Of a stretch of DNA of 64,000 bases, positions 18,189 through 27,727 are shown in pieces; the first letter of the stretch is position 1; every line of letters starts with the position of its first letter. The translations under genes were made by a program, and so were the position numbers. The DNA lies in contig CALLBO010000021.1 of NCBI GenBank assembly GCA_937998875.1, positions 1 to 64,000 on the forward strand, read 5' to 3'. The notes under the pieces were generated by a model. It had not been told where the DNA came from. It worked only from the letters and a program-made list of their open reading frames with translations, and did not search any database. The stretch is from an uncultured Granulosicoccaceae bacterium. GTDB taxonomy: Bacteria; Pseudomonadota; Gammaproteobacteria; Granulosicoccales; Granulosicoccaceae.

Positions 18189-19436
18189 CTACCGGACGGC
18201 GTTGAATTCAACACGCCGGTTTTTCGCTCGGCCGGCTTCGTTTATGTTGTCTGCCACTGGCATGGTTTCACCGAAACCAGCTGCAATTAGCCGGTTTTTT
18301 TCAATCCCGCTGGATTCCAGATAGTGAGCCACCGCTTGCGCACGCTGGTGTGACAATAAAAGGTTGTATGCCGCAGATGAAAGCGAATCCGTATGCCCGT
18401 CTATCTGCAATGTTGTATCCGGGTAGATATAAAGTGCTGTGACAATTTCATCCAGCACTGATTTGGCCGCCGGCTGTAGGGTTGCCGACCCTGACGTAAA
18501 CACTACGCCGGCTTCTATTTCAGCGGCAAGCTGATCCAATTTCAGTTGAAGTAGATTCACCTGTTCATCGACTGTGGGTGACAATGATGGAGATTCAGTT
18601 TTTAATTCTGGTGATGCCGTCTGTAGCAGCAACGCGTCTACCGTTGGTTCCTGATCTGTGATGACACTGATGAGTGTAGCCGGTAGAAATGGCACTATCC
18701 GGTTTGTGGCGTTTGTTGATGCGGCAGTAATGCTGCCGGTAATTAAGTGATTATCCAGATCAATATGGGCGTCGAGAATATCGTCACTAAGGCTGGCGAT
18801 CACGGTTGCCAGATTGTTCAGGTGATACTCCTGATTGTTCGAGATGGGAGGCTTATTTGTTACAGTGAGGTTATTGCTGATGTTTTGAGGGTCAAAGGAC
18901 ACCCTCGCTGCATCGCTTAGTAATTCCAGATCACTCTGTGCGGGGACCATGCCTGTCAGGGTGATCTTGTCATCGTTCACCACTGCACTGACTCTGACGT
19001 CTTCTGGTGCTGGATTAACCATCGGCTTTGGTGGCTGTGCAGGTGTGTTTTTAACAACGACGGGAAGCCGTGCGAGCGCAGTGGCATCGCGGATTCTCAC
19101 ACCACTTTGCTCGGTGTAGCCAGCGAGGATTAATTCGATGTCATCATTGCTGGTGTTTGCTGGTAACTCACCAGTCACATTTACAGTCCGGTAGTCTGTA
19201 TCAATACTTAGCTTTTGTGGATCGATTCCGGCGCTGCTGAGAATTTCCGGCGCGGCTGCATCTACCTGAGCCTCGATGCGGGTGGCGCTCCATGCGGTCG
19301 TCAGCGCCAGTGCGATTGCAGATGCCGGCCATATCCACTTGCCCAGTGGCACAGGCATATCACCAGATCTATTGCCTTCGAGCAGGGCGGGTCTGGCGAA
19401 TTCTGTTGTTCGATCTGATTTGATTCGTTTAAACAT
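18189..19436 (-). CDS. OmpA-family peptidoglycan-binding protein with BON-like domains
   Basis: 415 residues from ATG at 19436; a TTG three codons earlier is also in frame. An uncleaved-looking transmembrane helix lies at about 33-52 (IWPASAIALALTTAW). Two or three BON-like repeats follow (VNVTGELPANTSNDDIELIL; ITLTGMVPAQSDLELLSDAA; LITGSITAAS), then a short coiled segment. The C-terminal OmpA domain has FTSGSATLQPAAKSVLDEI, IDGHTDSLSSAAYNLLLSHQ and GRAKNRRVEF, with the Asp and Arg that bind diaminopimelate in peptidoglycan. Domain order recalls mycobacterial ArfA (BON plus OmpA). First gene of a probable two-gene operon with the HhH coiled-coil protein. Confidence 0.85.
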   Translation of the reverse strand: MFKRIKSDRTTEFARPALLEGNRSGDMPVPLGKWIWPASAIALALTTAWSATRIEAQVDAAAPEILSSAGIDPQKLSIDTDYRTVNVTGELPANTSNDDIELILAGYTEQSGVRIRDATALARLPVVVKNTPAQPPKPMVNPAPEDVRVSAVVNDDKITLTGMVPAQSDLELLSDAARVSFDPQNISNNLTVTNKPPISNNQEYHLNNLATVIASLSDDILDAHIDLDNHLITGSITAASTNATNRIVPFLPATLISVITDQEPTVDALLLQTASPELKTESPSLSPTVDEQVNLLQLKLDQLAAEIEAGVVFTSGSATLQPAAKSVLDEIVTALYIYPDTTLQIDGHTDSLSSAAYNLLLSHQRAQAVAHYLESSGIEKNRLIAAGFGETMPVADNINEAGRAKNRRVEFNAVR

Positions 19437-19673
19437 GAAATACAACCACTTTGCAGGGCTGCCGTTGTCCAGGTCTCAGGGGGTTCGTTGTGTCAAAACT
19501 TCAACTTTGCTGCAAATATTCAGCCGAAATTTATAGCTTTGGAGACTAACGATTGAGTTGTGCTATAAAAAATCGTCACGCAATACGGCCGTAAAGATGG
19601 CGCTCGCACGCCAGGGAGATTTTGGTGGGATTTGCGGGTTTTGTGCAGGCCGGGCTTGCGCCTGTTTTGTTAC

Positions 19674-20858
19674 TCAGTGCTTGAGTTTCAAGCCATCTAC
19701 CGCTCTGCCGATGCCGTCAACGGTCAAGCCGTACATGCGCTGTTGCATAATTTCTTGAGCAAGTTTGACGGACGGCACACGCGACCAATATGCCGCAGGC
19801 TCCGGGTTCAGCCACGCTGCGTGCGGGAATTTTTCTAGAACACGGCTTATCCAGATTGACCCGGCTTCCTCATTCCAGTGTTCAACGCTGCCACCGGGTG
19901 TCATGATCTCGTAGGGGCTCATCGTGGCGTCACCGATAATAATCACCCGATAGTCCGCCGAGTAAGTCCTTATGAATTCATAGGTTGAGATGGTTTCGGT
20001 GTGTCGCCGGCGGTTGTCCCGCCAGAGTTTCTCGTAGATAAAATTGTGAAAGTAAAAGTACTCAAGGTGCTTGAATTCGCTGCGCGCGGCAGAAAATAAC
20101 TCTTCGCAAACAGTCACGTGATAATCCATTGAGCCACCAACATCGAACAGCAACAACAGTTTGATTGCGTTGCGCCTTTCGGCAACCATTTTGATATCCA
20201 GCAGTCCCGCATTGCGTGCGGTTGCATCGATTGTGCTGTCTATGTCGAACTGATCCATCGCACCTTCGCGTGCGAATCGTCGCAACTTTCTGAGCGCTAC
20301 TTTGAAGTTACGTGTGCCGAGTTCGCGTTCGTCATCCAGATTTTTGTATTCGCGTTTGTCCCATACTTTGACGCCTCGTCCCTGGCGCCCCGTTTTTTGT
20401 CCGATACGAACACCAGCGGGATTATAGCCGTAGGCACCAAATGCCGAGGTGCCGCCGGTACCAATCCACTTGCTACCACCCTGATGACGTTCTTTTTGCT
20501 CTTCAAGCCGCTTGCGAAGCGTCTCCATGATTTCATCCAGGCCACCCAGTGCTTCTATGTCTTTTTTTTCTTGTTCGCTGAATAAACGCTCGGCTTCCTT
20601 ACGCAGCCATTCTTCGGGAATATCTCCAATAATTTCATCGAACAAGTCATGTAAACCGGCTACATACTCACCGAAGACTTTGTCAAAACGATCGTAGTGA
20701 CGTTCGTCTTTTATCAGGCACAGGCGCGAGAAATGGTAGAAGTTTTCGACGCTGTAGCTGGCAACTTCCTTGTCGAGACCATCGAGCATGGCAAGGTACT
20801 CTGTGATTGACACAGGTATTTTTGCATTGCGAAGCCGGAACAACAGATCGATTAACAT
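19674..20858 (-). CDS. VWA domain protein of the CoxE type, partner of MoxR ATPase
   Basis: 394 residues, no signal peptide. The N-terminal half is helical and charged; a Gly-rich segment GGTSAFGAYGYNPAG lies near 135-149. The von Willebrand A domain starts near 230 with a metal-ion adhesion site DVGGSMD (239-245), where the usual DxSxS reads DxGxS; the later T/D positions (IGDATMSPYE) are present. CoxE-type VWA proteins work with a MoxR-family AAA+ ATPase to insert metals or remodel substrate proteins. The MoxR gene lies 36 bp upstream on the same strand, so the pair is an operon. No obvious client gene is adjacent. Confidence 0.87.
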   Translation of the reverse strand: MLIDLLFRLRNAKIPVSITEYLAMLDGLDKEVASYSVENFYHFSRLCLIKDERHYDRFDKVFGEYVAGLHDLFDEIIGDIPEEWLRKEAERLFSEQEKKDIEALGGLDEIMETLRKRLEEQKERHQGGSKWIGTGGTSAFGAYGYNPAGVRIGQKTGRQGRGVKVWDKREYKNLDDERELGTRNFKVALRKLRRFAREGAMDQFDIDSTIDATARNAGLLDIKMVAERRNAIKLLLLFDVGGSMDYHVTVCEELFSAARSEFKHLEYFYFHNFIYEKLWRDNRRRHTETISTYEFIRTYSADYRVIIIGDATMSPYEIMTPGGSVEHWNEEAGSIWISRVLEKFPHAAWLNPEPAAYWSRVPSVKLAQEIMQQRMYGLTVDGIGRAVDGLKLKH

Positions 20859-20894
20859 AGTGTGACTACCAGGCCGTTACCATTTCACAGCCGG

Positions 20895-21743
20895 CTATTG
20901 CTTACGCTTGTTCAAAAAGACCAGGCGCTCAAACAAATGCACGTCCTGTTCATTTTTTAGCAGTGCACCGTGAAGTTTTGGGATGATTGCGCCACTGTCA
21001 TCGGCGTGCAGTGCGTCCGCAGGGATGTCTTCTGCCAGCAGCAACTTAAGCCAGTCGAGCAGTTCTGAAGTAGACGGTTTTTTGGTGATACCTTGTACTT
21101 CCCGTATGGAAAAGAAGGCATTCAGCGCTGCATCCAGCAGATCCTTTTTGATTGACGGATAGTGCACCGCAACAATCTGCTGCATGGTTTCTTTATCAGG
21201 GAACTTGATGTAATGAAAAAAACAGCGTCGCAAAAACGCATCGGGAAGTTCTTTTTCATTGTTACTGGTAATAATCACCAGCGGTCGCTTTTTGGCGACG
21301 ATAGTTTCCCGGGTTTCATATACATGAAACTCCATCTTATCGAGCTCCAGCAACAAGTCATTAGGAAATTCAATATCCGCTTTGTCAATCTCGTCAATCA
21401 GCAGGACTGACAATGCATCTTCTTCAAAAGCCTCCCACAGTTTGCCTTTAATGATGTAGTTTGAAATATCCTGAACTTTTTCATCACCGAGTTGCGAATC
21501 ACGTAACCGTGATACAGCGTCATACTCATACAGACCCTGCTGTGCTTTGGTGGTGGATTTAATGTGCCATCGGTACAGTGGAGCTTCCAGTGACCGGGCT
21601 ACCTCTTCAGCTAATTGGGTTTTACCTGTGCCGGGTTCGCCTTTAATCAGTAATGGTCGGCCAAGGGTGATTGCCGCGTTTACTGCAAGCGAAAGGTCTT
21701 CGGTTGCAACATAGTTTTCTGTGCTGGAGAATTTTCTGGTCAT
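20895..21743 (-). CDS. MoxR-family AAA+ ATPase
   Basis: 282 residues. Walker A GEPGTGKT at 35-42, Walker B LLIDEIDKAD at 114-123, sensor 1 ITSNNEKELPDAFLRRC near 155. Length and motif order fit the MoxR branch, whose members act as chaperones in maturing enzyme complexes together with VWA proteins. The VWA gene follows directly. ATG start, complement of CAT at 21741-21743. Confidence 0.92.
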   Translation of the reverse strand: MTRKFSSTENYVATEDLSLAVNAAITLGRPLLIKGEPGTGKTQLAEEVARSLEAPLYRWHIKSTTKAQQGLYEYDAVSRLRDSQLGDEKVQDISNYIIKGKLWEAFEEDALSVLLIDEIDKADIEFPNDLLLELDKMEFHVYETRETIVAKKRPLVIITSNNEKELPDAFLRRCFFHYIKFPDKETMQQIVAVHYPSIKKDLLDAALNAFFSIREVQGITKKPSTSELLDWLKLLLAEDIPADALHADDSGAIIPKLHGALLKNEQDVHLFERLVFLNKRKQ

Positions 21744-21875
21744 AGAACGATGTTATCGTCGAGGTTAATGCTGTTGGCAACCCTGCGGGATGGATCAGTG
21801 ATCCGGTCTCAAGGGCTGATGTGTAAGTTGCCGTTGTTATTTATGTAAGCAAGTAGGGGTATTGATGTTATGAAT

Positions 21876-22235
21876 TCAACCGGGATCGCGTTTAATCATG
21901 CCACCGAGTGGCCTGCCACCGATAAGGTGCATATGTATATGCGGCACTTCCTGGTTACCGTGCTCTTTGCAGTTTATGATCAGCCGATAGCCGTCTTCAC
22001 TGATGCCTTCTTCCCGGGCTATCTTTTTTGCCACAGTTAACATTCGCCCCATAGCGAGCTCATCTTCCGGTTCGATGTCATCAACTGTTGGAATCAGCTT
22101 GTTGGGTACAATCAGGACGTGTGTCGGTGCAACCGGGTTTATGTCGCGGAAGACGGTAACCAGGTCATCCTGATAGAGCATCTCTGACGGTATTTCCTTG
22201 CGAATAATCTTGCTGAAAATGGTCTCTTCTGCCAC
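21876..22235 (-). CDS. hinT: HIT-family purine nucleoside phosphoramidase (HinT-like)
   Basis: 119 residues from a GTG start, the usual size. The histidine triad HIHMH is at 99-103, preceded by ILIVPNK-type strand ([11 protein letters not shown]) and followed by the family ending GGRPLGGM. HinT hydrolyses AMP-lysine and other nucleoside phosphoramidates. A single gene; the next gene downstream (subtilase) ends and starts separately. Confidence 0.93.
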   Translation of the reverse strand: MAEETIFSKIIRKEIPSEMLYQDDLVTVFRDINPVAPTHVLIVPNKLIPTVDDIEPEDELAMGRMLTVAKKIAREEGISEDGYRLIINCKEHGNQEVPHIHMHLIGGRPLGGMIKRDPG

Positions 22236-22277
22236 GTCAATTCTCTGCCTGTTAATTGTCAGGCATTGTAGCAGGGG

Positions 22278-22293
22278 AACGCCTTCAGGCGTT
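22278..22293 (-). other. Small hairpin at the subtilase stop codon
   Basis: AACGCC-TTCA-GGCGTT forms a six-base-pair stem with a four-base loop that overlaps the TAA of the subtilase gene. There is no T-run after it in the direction of transcription, so it may stabilise the message end rather than terminate it. Confidence 0.4.
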
Positions 22294-24610
22294 ATCGCTT
22301 AGGCTTACCTAAGGCATGCTGGAGGGAGGTTCTTCGGTGAGAGCGGCGTATCAGTGTCAGGCTGCTGATACTCAACAAAAGCAGCAGTAGCGGGTCATAT
22401 GAAGTAGCGCTCGCCGATGCGGTAGCGGCAATCGTGCAACCGGAATTGCCTGATGCACCGTTAGAATCATCAGAGGTGCTGCCTGTTAACGAGTTGGCAG
22501 CAGGTGCGGTGGTGACACTGAAACTGGTGCTGTATGTGCCGACTGTGATTGTTGCCGTATTGGTGCGATTGATAGCCCCCGAGCTTTGTATCAGCACCTT
22601 AAGGGTATCTCCGTTGCGAATAGTGGCCGGTGTATTATCCAGCGTATCTCCGTTAAGCGAATAAAAACCATTGGAGACAGTCAGCACCGTTTCATTCTGT
22701 AGTCCACTGATAACCACCGTATTTGACTCAACGACATCGTCCGCATCAGCGTCGGATACACTCGAAAACACAAATGCGTCCGGTGCGTCGTCGCTTAACG
22801 ATGCCTGCATCGAGAACTGTAGCTCAGCATCGAAACGTCGGTGTAGCGAACGTTCAACTGCAATGTAGTACGTGCCGGGATCAACCAGTGATGCAACGCG
22901 GAAGTTAAAATCCGAGCCGCTGTCGTCATCCAGTGCGATAACACTTAAATCTGAGTTCAGCAGATAGGCGTAGACGTCTTCAGTGCCGCTTGACTCTGCT
23001 TGCAGCAAGCCCCGTTGCGATACATTAATAGTAAAATATCGAACATCTTTAAAGCCGAAGAGGGTAACGTCAACAGCCTGCAACAAGTCTATTTCGCTCG
23101 ACTGGCTCTCGATCAACTCGACAGCGGCATTGCGATCCCGATTGTAGTTGCCATTGTTGAGTGCCGTCAGTGCTCGCGCCAGATTCAATACACCGCCACC
23201 GCAGTAATACATCTCACAATTGGAATTGTTTGCGTAGCGGGTGGCGCTATCCTGCAACACGGCACGTACATCCGCCGGTCCAAGGTCGGGATTGATGCTG
23301 TGCATCAAACTTATTGCACCACTAACGATAGCCGCGGAAAAACTGGTACCTGTTTCAGTACGGTAGTTATCGCCATCTGGAGCAGGTGCATCCAGGCCGG
23401 CATTGGAGGCAACTACTATGTCACTGCCGCTGGTCGCGATGGTGACGGGTAATCCGTGGTTGCTGTAACCATCGTCGATGTCGCCATCGGTCGTGCTCGA
23501 CCCAACGGAGATAACATTGGCACAATTTGCCGGCGATGATCGCAGGGCATTTTGTCTTTCATTGCCTGCTGCCATCACAAACACAACGTTCAGTTCCGTC
23601 AGTTCATCTATGACGTCCTGCCATGCTTTTGTGCATTCGGTAGCGCCGCCAAGACTCAGGTTGACTACGCTCGCGGGTGCCGGATTGTCTGCCACACCGG
23701 CAACGCTCAAGCCGGCACTCCAGCGGATTGCATCAATAATGTCTGCATCAGTGCCGCCGCATATCCCCAGTGCTCTGGCATGTAGTAAGCGCGCATTCCA
23801 GTCTATGCCGGCAAGACCTTCACTGTTATTACTGTCACCGGCGGCAACACTGGCGACGGCGGTGCCATGCCAGCTGCTGGATCCGCCATTGCACGCATCA
23901 CCGGGATCAGCGGGGTTGTCATCGCGGCCATCACCGTCGTTGGCACTGGTGAAGTCCCCGGGAATATCTGCCGAGACGAAATCGTAACCGAGGTTGCTTA
24001 CTGAACGGTTCGCGATCTCCGGATGATCGGCTCTGACACCGGTGTCGACAATTGCAATAATCGAGCTTTCAGAGCCGGTGGTTATATCCCATGCACCGGG
24101 CGCGTGAATACTGTAGTCGCCCTGATACAGATAAGATTGATTACCGGGGTTTTGCGATCCTTGATACAGCGGATCATTCGGTTGCAGATAAGCGTAACGG
24201 CGATATTCCACTGACGCATACTCGACGTCACTTTGCGCGCCAATGACGAGCGCCTGCGCCTTGAGTTGTTTGATATCCGTGTTGGCGCTCACAACCAATT
24301 CACGCTTATCCGTGAGTTTGCGTTTCAGCAGGAGTTGCCGATCCTGCCGTAGCGTACTGCGTGACACACGCTTACTGCCTCGGGGTGATTGCCAGGGCAA
24401 ATCGGCGGCAACGTACTTGATGATTAGTCGTCCGGTGGGTTCCGGTTTTTGCCATTCAACCTGATTGCTGAAATCCAACTGCGTGCTAATACCGGTCTGC
24501 GCCAGCGCTGTTGGGGCGGATGCCATTGTCATCCACAACAGACCGGCTGATAAGGCGGCCCTTCGCGAACTCGTCGATCTAATTGTGCCTGCTTGGCGGT
24601 GAGCTGTCAT
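22292..24610 (-). CDS. Secreted subtilisin-family (S8) serine protease with C-terminal membrane sorting tail
   Basis: 772 residues. Signal peptide to about ALAQ (35-38), a propeptide-like region to about 145, then the S8 catalytic domain: Asp189 in [12 protein letters not shown], His248 in [14 protein letters not shown], oxyanion Asn350 in MAAGN and Ser423 in [11 protein letters not shown]. Residues 505-610 resemble a pre-peptidase C-terminal domain ([19 protein letters not shown]). After a Ser/Gly-rich stretch the C-terminus has SGCTIA, a DPLLLLLL hydrophobic run and a basic RRSHRR tail, the pattern of proteobacterial C-terminal sorting signals with a Cys. It is divergent from pduO; the promoter region between holds a palindrome and direct repeats. 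Confidence 0.9.
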   Translation of the reverse strand: MTAHRQAGTIRSTSSRRAALSAGLLWMTMASAPTALAQTGISTQLDFSNQVEWQKPEPTGRLIIKYVAADLPWQSPRGSKRVSRSTLRQDRQLLLKRKLTDKRELVVSANTDIKQLKAQALVIGAQSDVEYASVEYRRYAYLQPNDPLYQGSQNPGNQSYLYQGDYSIHAPGAWDITTGSESSIIAIVDTGVRADHPEIANRSVSNLGYDFVSADIPGDFTSANDGDGRDDNPADPGDACNGGSSSWHGTAVASVAAGDSNNSEGLAGIDWNARLLHARALGICGGTDADIIDAIRWSAGLSVAGVADNPAPASVVNLSLGGATECTKAWQDVIDELTELNVVFVMAAGNERQNALRSSPANCANVISVGSSTTDGDIDDGYSNHGLPVTIATSGSDIVVASNAGLDAPAPDGDNYRTETGTSFSAAIVSGAISLMHSINPDLGPADVRAVLQDSATRYANNSNCEMYYCGGGVLNLARALTALNNGNYNRDRNAAVELIESQSSEIDLLQAVDVTLFGFKDVRYFTINVSQRGLLQAESSGTEDVYAYLLNSDLSVIALDDDSGSDFNFRVASLVDPGTYYIAVERSLHRRFDAELQFSMQASLSDDAPDAFVFSSVSDADADDVVESNTVVISGLQNETVLTVSNGFYSLNGDTLDNTPATIRNGDTLKVLIQSSGAINRTNTATITVGTYSTSFSVTTAPAANSLTGSTSDDSNGASGNSGCTIAATASASATSYDPLLLLLLSISSLTLIRRSHRRTSLQHALGKPKR

Positions 24611-24666
24611 ACGGTGATCGTTGTCGAGGTGAGCGGAAACGAATGAATCGTTGCCTTGACTCTCCT

Positions 24667-24683
24667 ATATTGTCGGACAATAT
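24667..24683. promoter_or_regulatory. Operator-like palindrome between the subtilase and pduO
   Basis: ATATTGTC-G-GACAATAT is a perfect 8+1+8 inverted repeat. The core TTGTCGGACAA fits the TnGTnnnACnA pattern known for FadR-subfamily GntR regulators. It lies 56 bp upstream of the subtilase ATG, so it could control that gene or both. No regulator gene is adjacent. The factor assignment is inference. Confidence 0.5.
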
Positions 24684-24686
24684 TCT

Positions 24687-24738
24687 AATAGATGGAGTTC
24701 CAGGCACGGCCGAATAGATGGAGTTCCAACCGCGGCCG
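24687..24738 (+). repeat. Two tandem 26-bp direct repeats upstream of pduO
   Basis: AATAGATGGAGTTCC is followed by AGGCACGGCCG in the first unit (24687-24712) and AACCGCGGCCG in the second (24713-24738); they differ at about three positions. The repeat lies between the palindrome and the likely pduO start, and may be a duplicated binding site or a simple slippage duplication. Confidence 0.8.
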
Positions 24739-24801
24739 GATATCTGTCACAATGCGGGCTCTCCAGAATACTCTATCAGTGTTTACGCGCCAGGGGGCAA
24801 G

Positions 24802-25359
24802 TTGGGTAACAGACTAACAAAAATCTACACTCGCACCGGTGACACGGGTACCACGGGTCTCGGTGACGGCACCCGGGTGTCGAAGACCAGCCTGAGGGTC
24901 ACCGCCTACGGCACCACAGATGAACTTAACAGCGTCATCGGTATGGTCATCGCAACCGGCACGCCGGAGAACATCGCAAGTCTGCTTACTGAAATTCAGC
25001 ACCATCTGTTCGATCTTGGGGGAGAGCTTTGTATTCCCGGGCATGTGGCCATCAAAGAAGAACATGTGACGTGGCTCGAGCATATGCTCGATACACTGAA
25101 CGATGAGCTGCCGGCGCTTAAAGATTTTATTTTGCCTGGAGGCAGTCCCGCTGCTGCCACCTGTCACCTTGCGCGAACTGTTTGTCGCCGGGCGGAGCGT
25201 TGTGTCATCGCACTGGGGGAAGAGGAATCATTACCCCCTGAAAGCGTCACGTATCTAAATCGTCTTTCTGATTTGCTGTTTGTTGTCTCAAGAGTGCTGG
25301 CTCGTACCGATGGCGGTAGTGAGGTGCTGTGGCAGAGCAATCGACCACCGCTATCGTAA
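24802..25359 (+). CDS. PduO-type cob(I)alamin adenosyltransferase
   Basis: 185 residues from TTG at 24802. The frame is open from 24718, but the family always starts about MGNRLTKIYTRTGDTGTT, and AGGGGG sits at correct spacing before this TTG. The enzyme transfers adenosyl from ATP to cob(I)alamin to make coenzyme B12. Seen: the ATP-binding N-terminus TRTGDTGTTGL, GTTDELNS near 45, and the C-terminal RRAERCVIAL and YLNRLSDLLFVVSR motifs, including the Arg/Glu pair of the active site. No B12-dependent enzyme or other cobalamin gene is nearby. Confidence 0.92.
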   Translation: MGNRLTKIYTRTGDTGTTGLGDGTRVSKTSLRVTAYGTTDELNSVIGMVIATGTPENIASLLTEIQHHLFDLGGELCIPGHVAIKEEHVTWLEHMLDTLNDELPALKDFILPGGSPAAATCHLARTVCRRAERCVIALGEEESLPPESVTYLNRLSDLLFVVSRVLARTDGGSEVLWQSNRPPLS

Positions 25360-25435
25360 AGTTCTCAGCACGCAATACTACAATCTTTAGTTCCCGATAC
25401 TGACTTTATCCTTCGACTTAGCTGACGCATTTAAG

Positions 25436-25891
25436 ATGTCTGACAATACCAATGATCGTCCACTGGACAGAACAGAAAAACGTGAGCACTTTCGTCACTA
25501 CCTGACCATCCCGACGCGCTGGTCTGACAATGACATGTACGGTCATGTTAACAACGCCCGGTACCTGACATTTTTTGAACTGGTAATCATGCGATATCTT
25601 GAGATCGACAGTAAGCTCGATATCGCAGAGCATGGTGTGCGTTGTTTTTCAGTTGAGAATATGTGTCGATATCACACCCCGGTAAAATATCCCGATACCC
25701 TCGAAGCCGGCCTCAGAACCGGTAAGCTGGGTAACTCAAGTGTGCGGTATGAAGTTGGATTGTTCATAGCAGGTAGTGATGTCGTCAGTGCAACCGGCTA
25801 TTTTACGGATGTATTTGTTGATGTAGAAACCGAGCGTCCGGTTACCATCCCTGATCCGATTCGTTCTGCCTTAGCGGCGCTTATATTGTAG
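25436..25891 (+). CDS. 4HBT-type acyl-CoA thioesterase
   Basis: 151 residues, a hot-dog fold thioesterase. The N-terminal TRWSDNDMYGHVNNARYLTF contains the YbgC/4HBT active-site motif with Asp33 and the GHVNN loop. It likely hydrolyses acyl-CoA esters in the cytoplasm. The yadG-like gene begins 3 bp after its stop, so the two are co-transcribed. Confidence 0.88.
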   Translation: MSDNTNDRPLDRTEKREHFRHYLTIPTRWSDNDMYGHVNNARYLTFFELVIMRYLEIDSKLDIAEHGVRCFSVENMCRYHTPVKYPDTLEAGLRTGKLGNSSVRYEVGLFIAGSDVVSATGYFTDVFVDVETERPVTIPDPIRSALAALIL

Positions 25892-25894
25892 GGC

Positions 25895-26821
25895 ATGGTT
25901 ATGTACGCGCTGGAATTATCACAGCTACGGAAAACCTATGACAACGGTCATGAAGCGCTGTCGGGTATTGATCTCACGGTGGAGGCGGGTGATTTTTTTG
26001 CGTTGCTTGGGCCTAACGGTGCGGGTAAATCAACCGCCATTGGTATTATCAGCTCGCTGGTAAACAGCAGCGGTGGCGAGATAAAAGTCTTTGGCAAGGA
26101 TTTGCAGCAGCAACGGAACGTCTGCAAGCTCGATATTGGTCTTGTGCCGCAGGAAATAAACTTTAATGTCTTTGAGTCGCCGATGAATATACTGGTCACA
26201 CAGGCCGGTTACTACGGCGTTGGCAAAACCCTGGCCACGGCGCGTGCTGAAAAGTACCTGAAGTTACTTGATCTGTGGGAAAAACAATCTGAACCGGCAC
26301 GTCAGATGTCAGGGGGTATGAAGCGCCGGTTGATGATTGCAAGGGCGCTGATGCACGAGCCAAAGTTGCTAATTCTTGATGAGCCTACCGCCGGAGTTGA
26401 TATAGAAATCAGACGCTCTATGTGGGAGTTTCTGGAGGAGATAAACCAGTCCGGTACCACCATTATTCTTACCACGCATTATTTGGAAGAAGCCGAATCA
26501 CTGTGCCGCAATGTGGCAATCATCGATAACGGCAAGATCGTGGAGCAGGGCGAGGTCAGTGAGCTGTTAAGTCGATCCATGGTACAGACTTTTGTTCTTG
26601 ATCTGAAAGATTCGGTAAGTCAGGCACCTGTGCTTGAAGGCTACAAAGTGGTGAAATGCGAAGACAAACGTCTCGATATAGAAGTCGTGGTGGGGCAGTC
26701 GATGAATGGCCTGTTTGAGCAACTTCAACGGCAAGGCTTTGAGGTGACCAGTATGCGCAATAAGTCCAATCGTCTGGAAGAGTTTTTCCTGCGGCTGGTT
26801 AGCCAGTCAGAGGCTGCCTGA
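25895..26821 (+). CDS. yadG: ABC-2 type transporter ATP-binding protein (YadG-like)
   Basis: 308 residues, the same length as Escherichia coli YadG and similar to it throughout by memory. Walker A GPNGAGKST at 39-47, Q-loop VPQEINFN, signature SGGMKRRLMIARALMHEPK, Walker B LLILDEPTAGVDIE, and H-loop ILTTHYLEEAE. The tail RNKSNRLEEFFLRLV is characteristic of this subgroup. It should power the permease encoded 77 bp downstream. The transported compound is unknown. A second in-frame ATG lies two codons downstream and may be the actual start. Confidence 0.92.
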   Translation: MVMYALELSQLRKTYDNGHEALSGIDLTVEAGDFFALLGPNGAGKSTAIGIISSLVNSSGGEIKVFGKDLQQQRNVCKLDIGLVPQEINFNVFESPMNILVTQAGYYGVGKTLATARAEKYLKLLDLWEKQSEPARQMSGGMKRRLMIARALMHEPKLLILDEPTAGVDIEIRRSMWEFLEEINQSGTTIILTTHYLEEAESLCRNVAIIDNGKIVEQGEVSELLSRSMVQTFVLDLKDSVSQAPVLEGYKVVKCEDKRLDIEVVVGQSMNGLFEQLQRQGFEVTSMRNKSNRLEEFFLRLVSQSEAA

Positions 26822-26898
26822 CGGTTGTCACACCGGGCCGGTTAATCCAATAGGTCAACCCGAAGGTCTTCAAGCGGCTTTTGTTATTTATAGAGATC

Positions 26899-27702
26899 AT
26901 GAATACAATCGATCAATCAACCACGCAGTCTATTGCGGCAGTTAACTGGATAGCGTTTAAAACACTGGTCACCAAGGAGATCAGGCGATTTATGCGTATC
27001 TGGGTACAGACCATTGTACCGCCGGCAGTCAGTGCCGTGTTGTATATGATGATATTCGGCACATTGATCGGCGAGCGGATCGGCGTGATGGACGGCCACA
27101 GTTATATAAACTTTGTCGTGCCCGGTATTATCATGATGGCAGTCATCACTAACTCCTACTCAAACGCAGTTTCTTCGTTTTTCGGCGCTAAGTTTCAGCA
27201 CCATATCGAAGAGATGCTGATCGCACCGGTGCACAACTGGGTAATTCTGGCGGGATTTGTCGTGGGTGGTGTTTGTCGCGGTTTGTGTGTCGGTGCGCTG
27301 GTAGCCGCGGTGTCTCTGTTTTTCACAAGAATCACGGTGGAGAATCCGGTCACCACAATCCTGGTGGTGGTGCTTACCTCGACTCTGTTCGCTATCGGTG
27401 GCGTGATAAACTCCGTCTACGCAAAGAGCTTCGACGATATTTCTATCGTACCAAACTTTGTGTTAACGCCTCTAACATACCTCGGTGGCATCTTTTACTC
27501 TGTCAAGCTGCTACCTGAATTCTGGTACAAGGTATCCCTGGTTAATCCGGTCCTGTACATGATCAACGGCTTCAGACACGGTATTCTAGGCTCATCCGAC
27601 TTCCCGATCTGGTGGTCTTTTTTCGTTATCGTGATTTTTATACTACTATTGGCATCTGTTGCACTTCATCTAATGAACAAAGGCGTTGGCATAAAAAGCT
27701 GA
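26899..27702 (+). CDS. yadH: ABC-2 type transporter permease (YadH-like)
   Basis: 267 residues from ATG at 26899; an upstream in-frame start at 26881 would add six residues without a better ribosome site. Six predicted membrane helices, the first preceded by RRFMRIWVQTIVPPAVSAVL, and the ABC-2 signature region around LTPLTYLGGIFYSVKLLPEFW. It forms the membrane part of the exporter with the preceding ATPase. Confidence 0.9.
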   Translation: MNTIDQSTTQSIAAVNWIAFKTLVTKEIRRFMRIWVQTIVPPAVSAVLYMMIFGTLIGERIGVMDGHSYINFVVPGIIMMAVITNSYSNAVSSFFGAKFQHHIEEMLIAPVHNWVILAGFVVGGVCRGLCVGALVAAVSLFFTRITVENPVTTILVVVLTSTLFAIGGVINSVYAKSFDDISIVPNFVLTPLTYLGGIFYSVKLLPEFWYKVSLVNPVLYMINGFRHGILGSSDFPIWWSFFVIVIFILLLASVALHLMNKGVGIKS

Positions 27703-27727
27703 CACTACCCACTAAAGGTTTCAATTC

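Noticed and set aside
22434..23987. Several long frames on the plus strand opposite the subtilase
   Set aside because: They mirror the codon pattern of the subtilase gene and have no family features.
24718..24801. N-terminal extension of PduO
   Set aside because: It crosses the 26-bp tandem repeats, has no ribosome site, and the family always begins at the GNRLTKIY region, where AGGGGG precedes a TTG.
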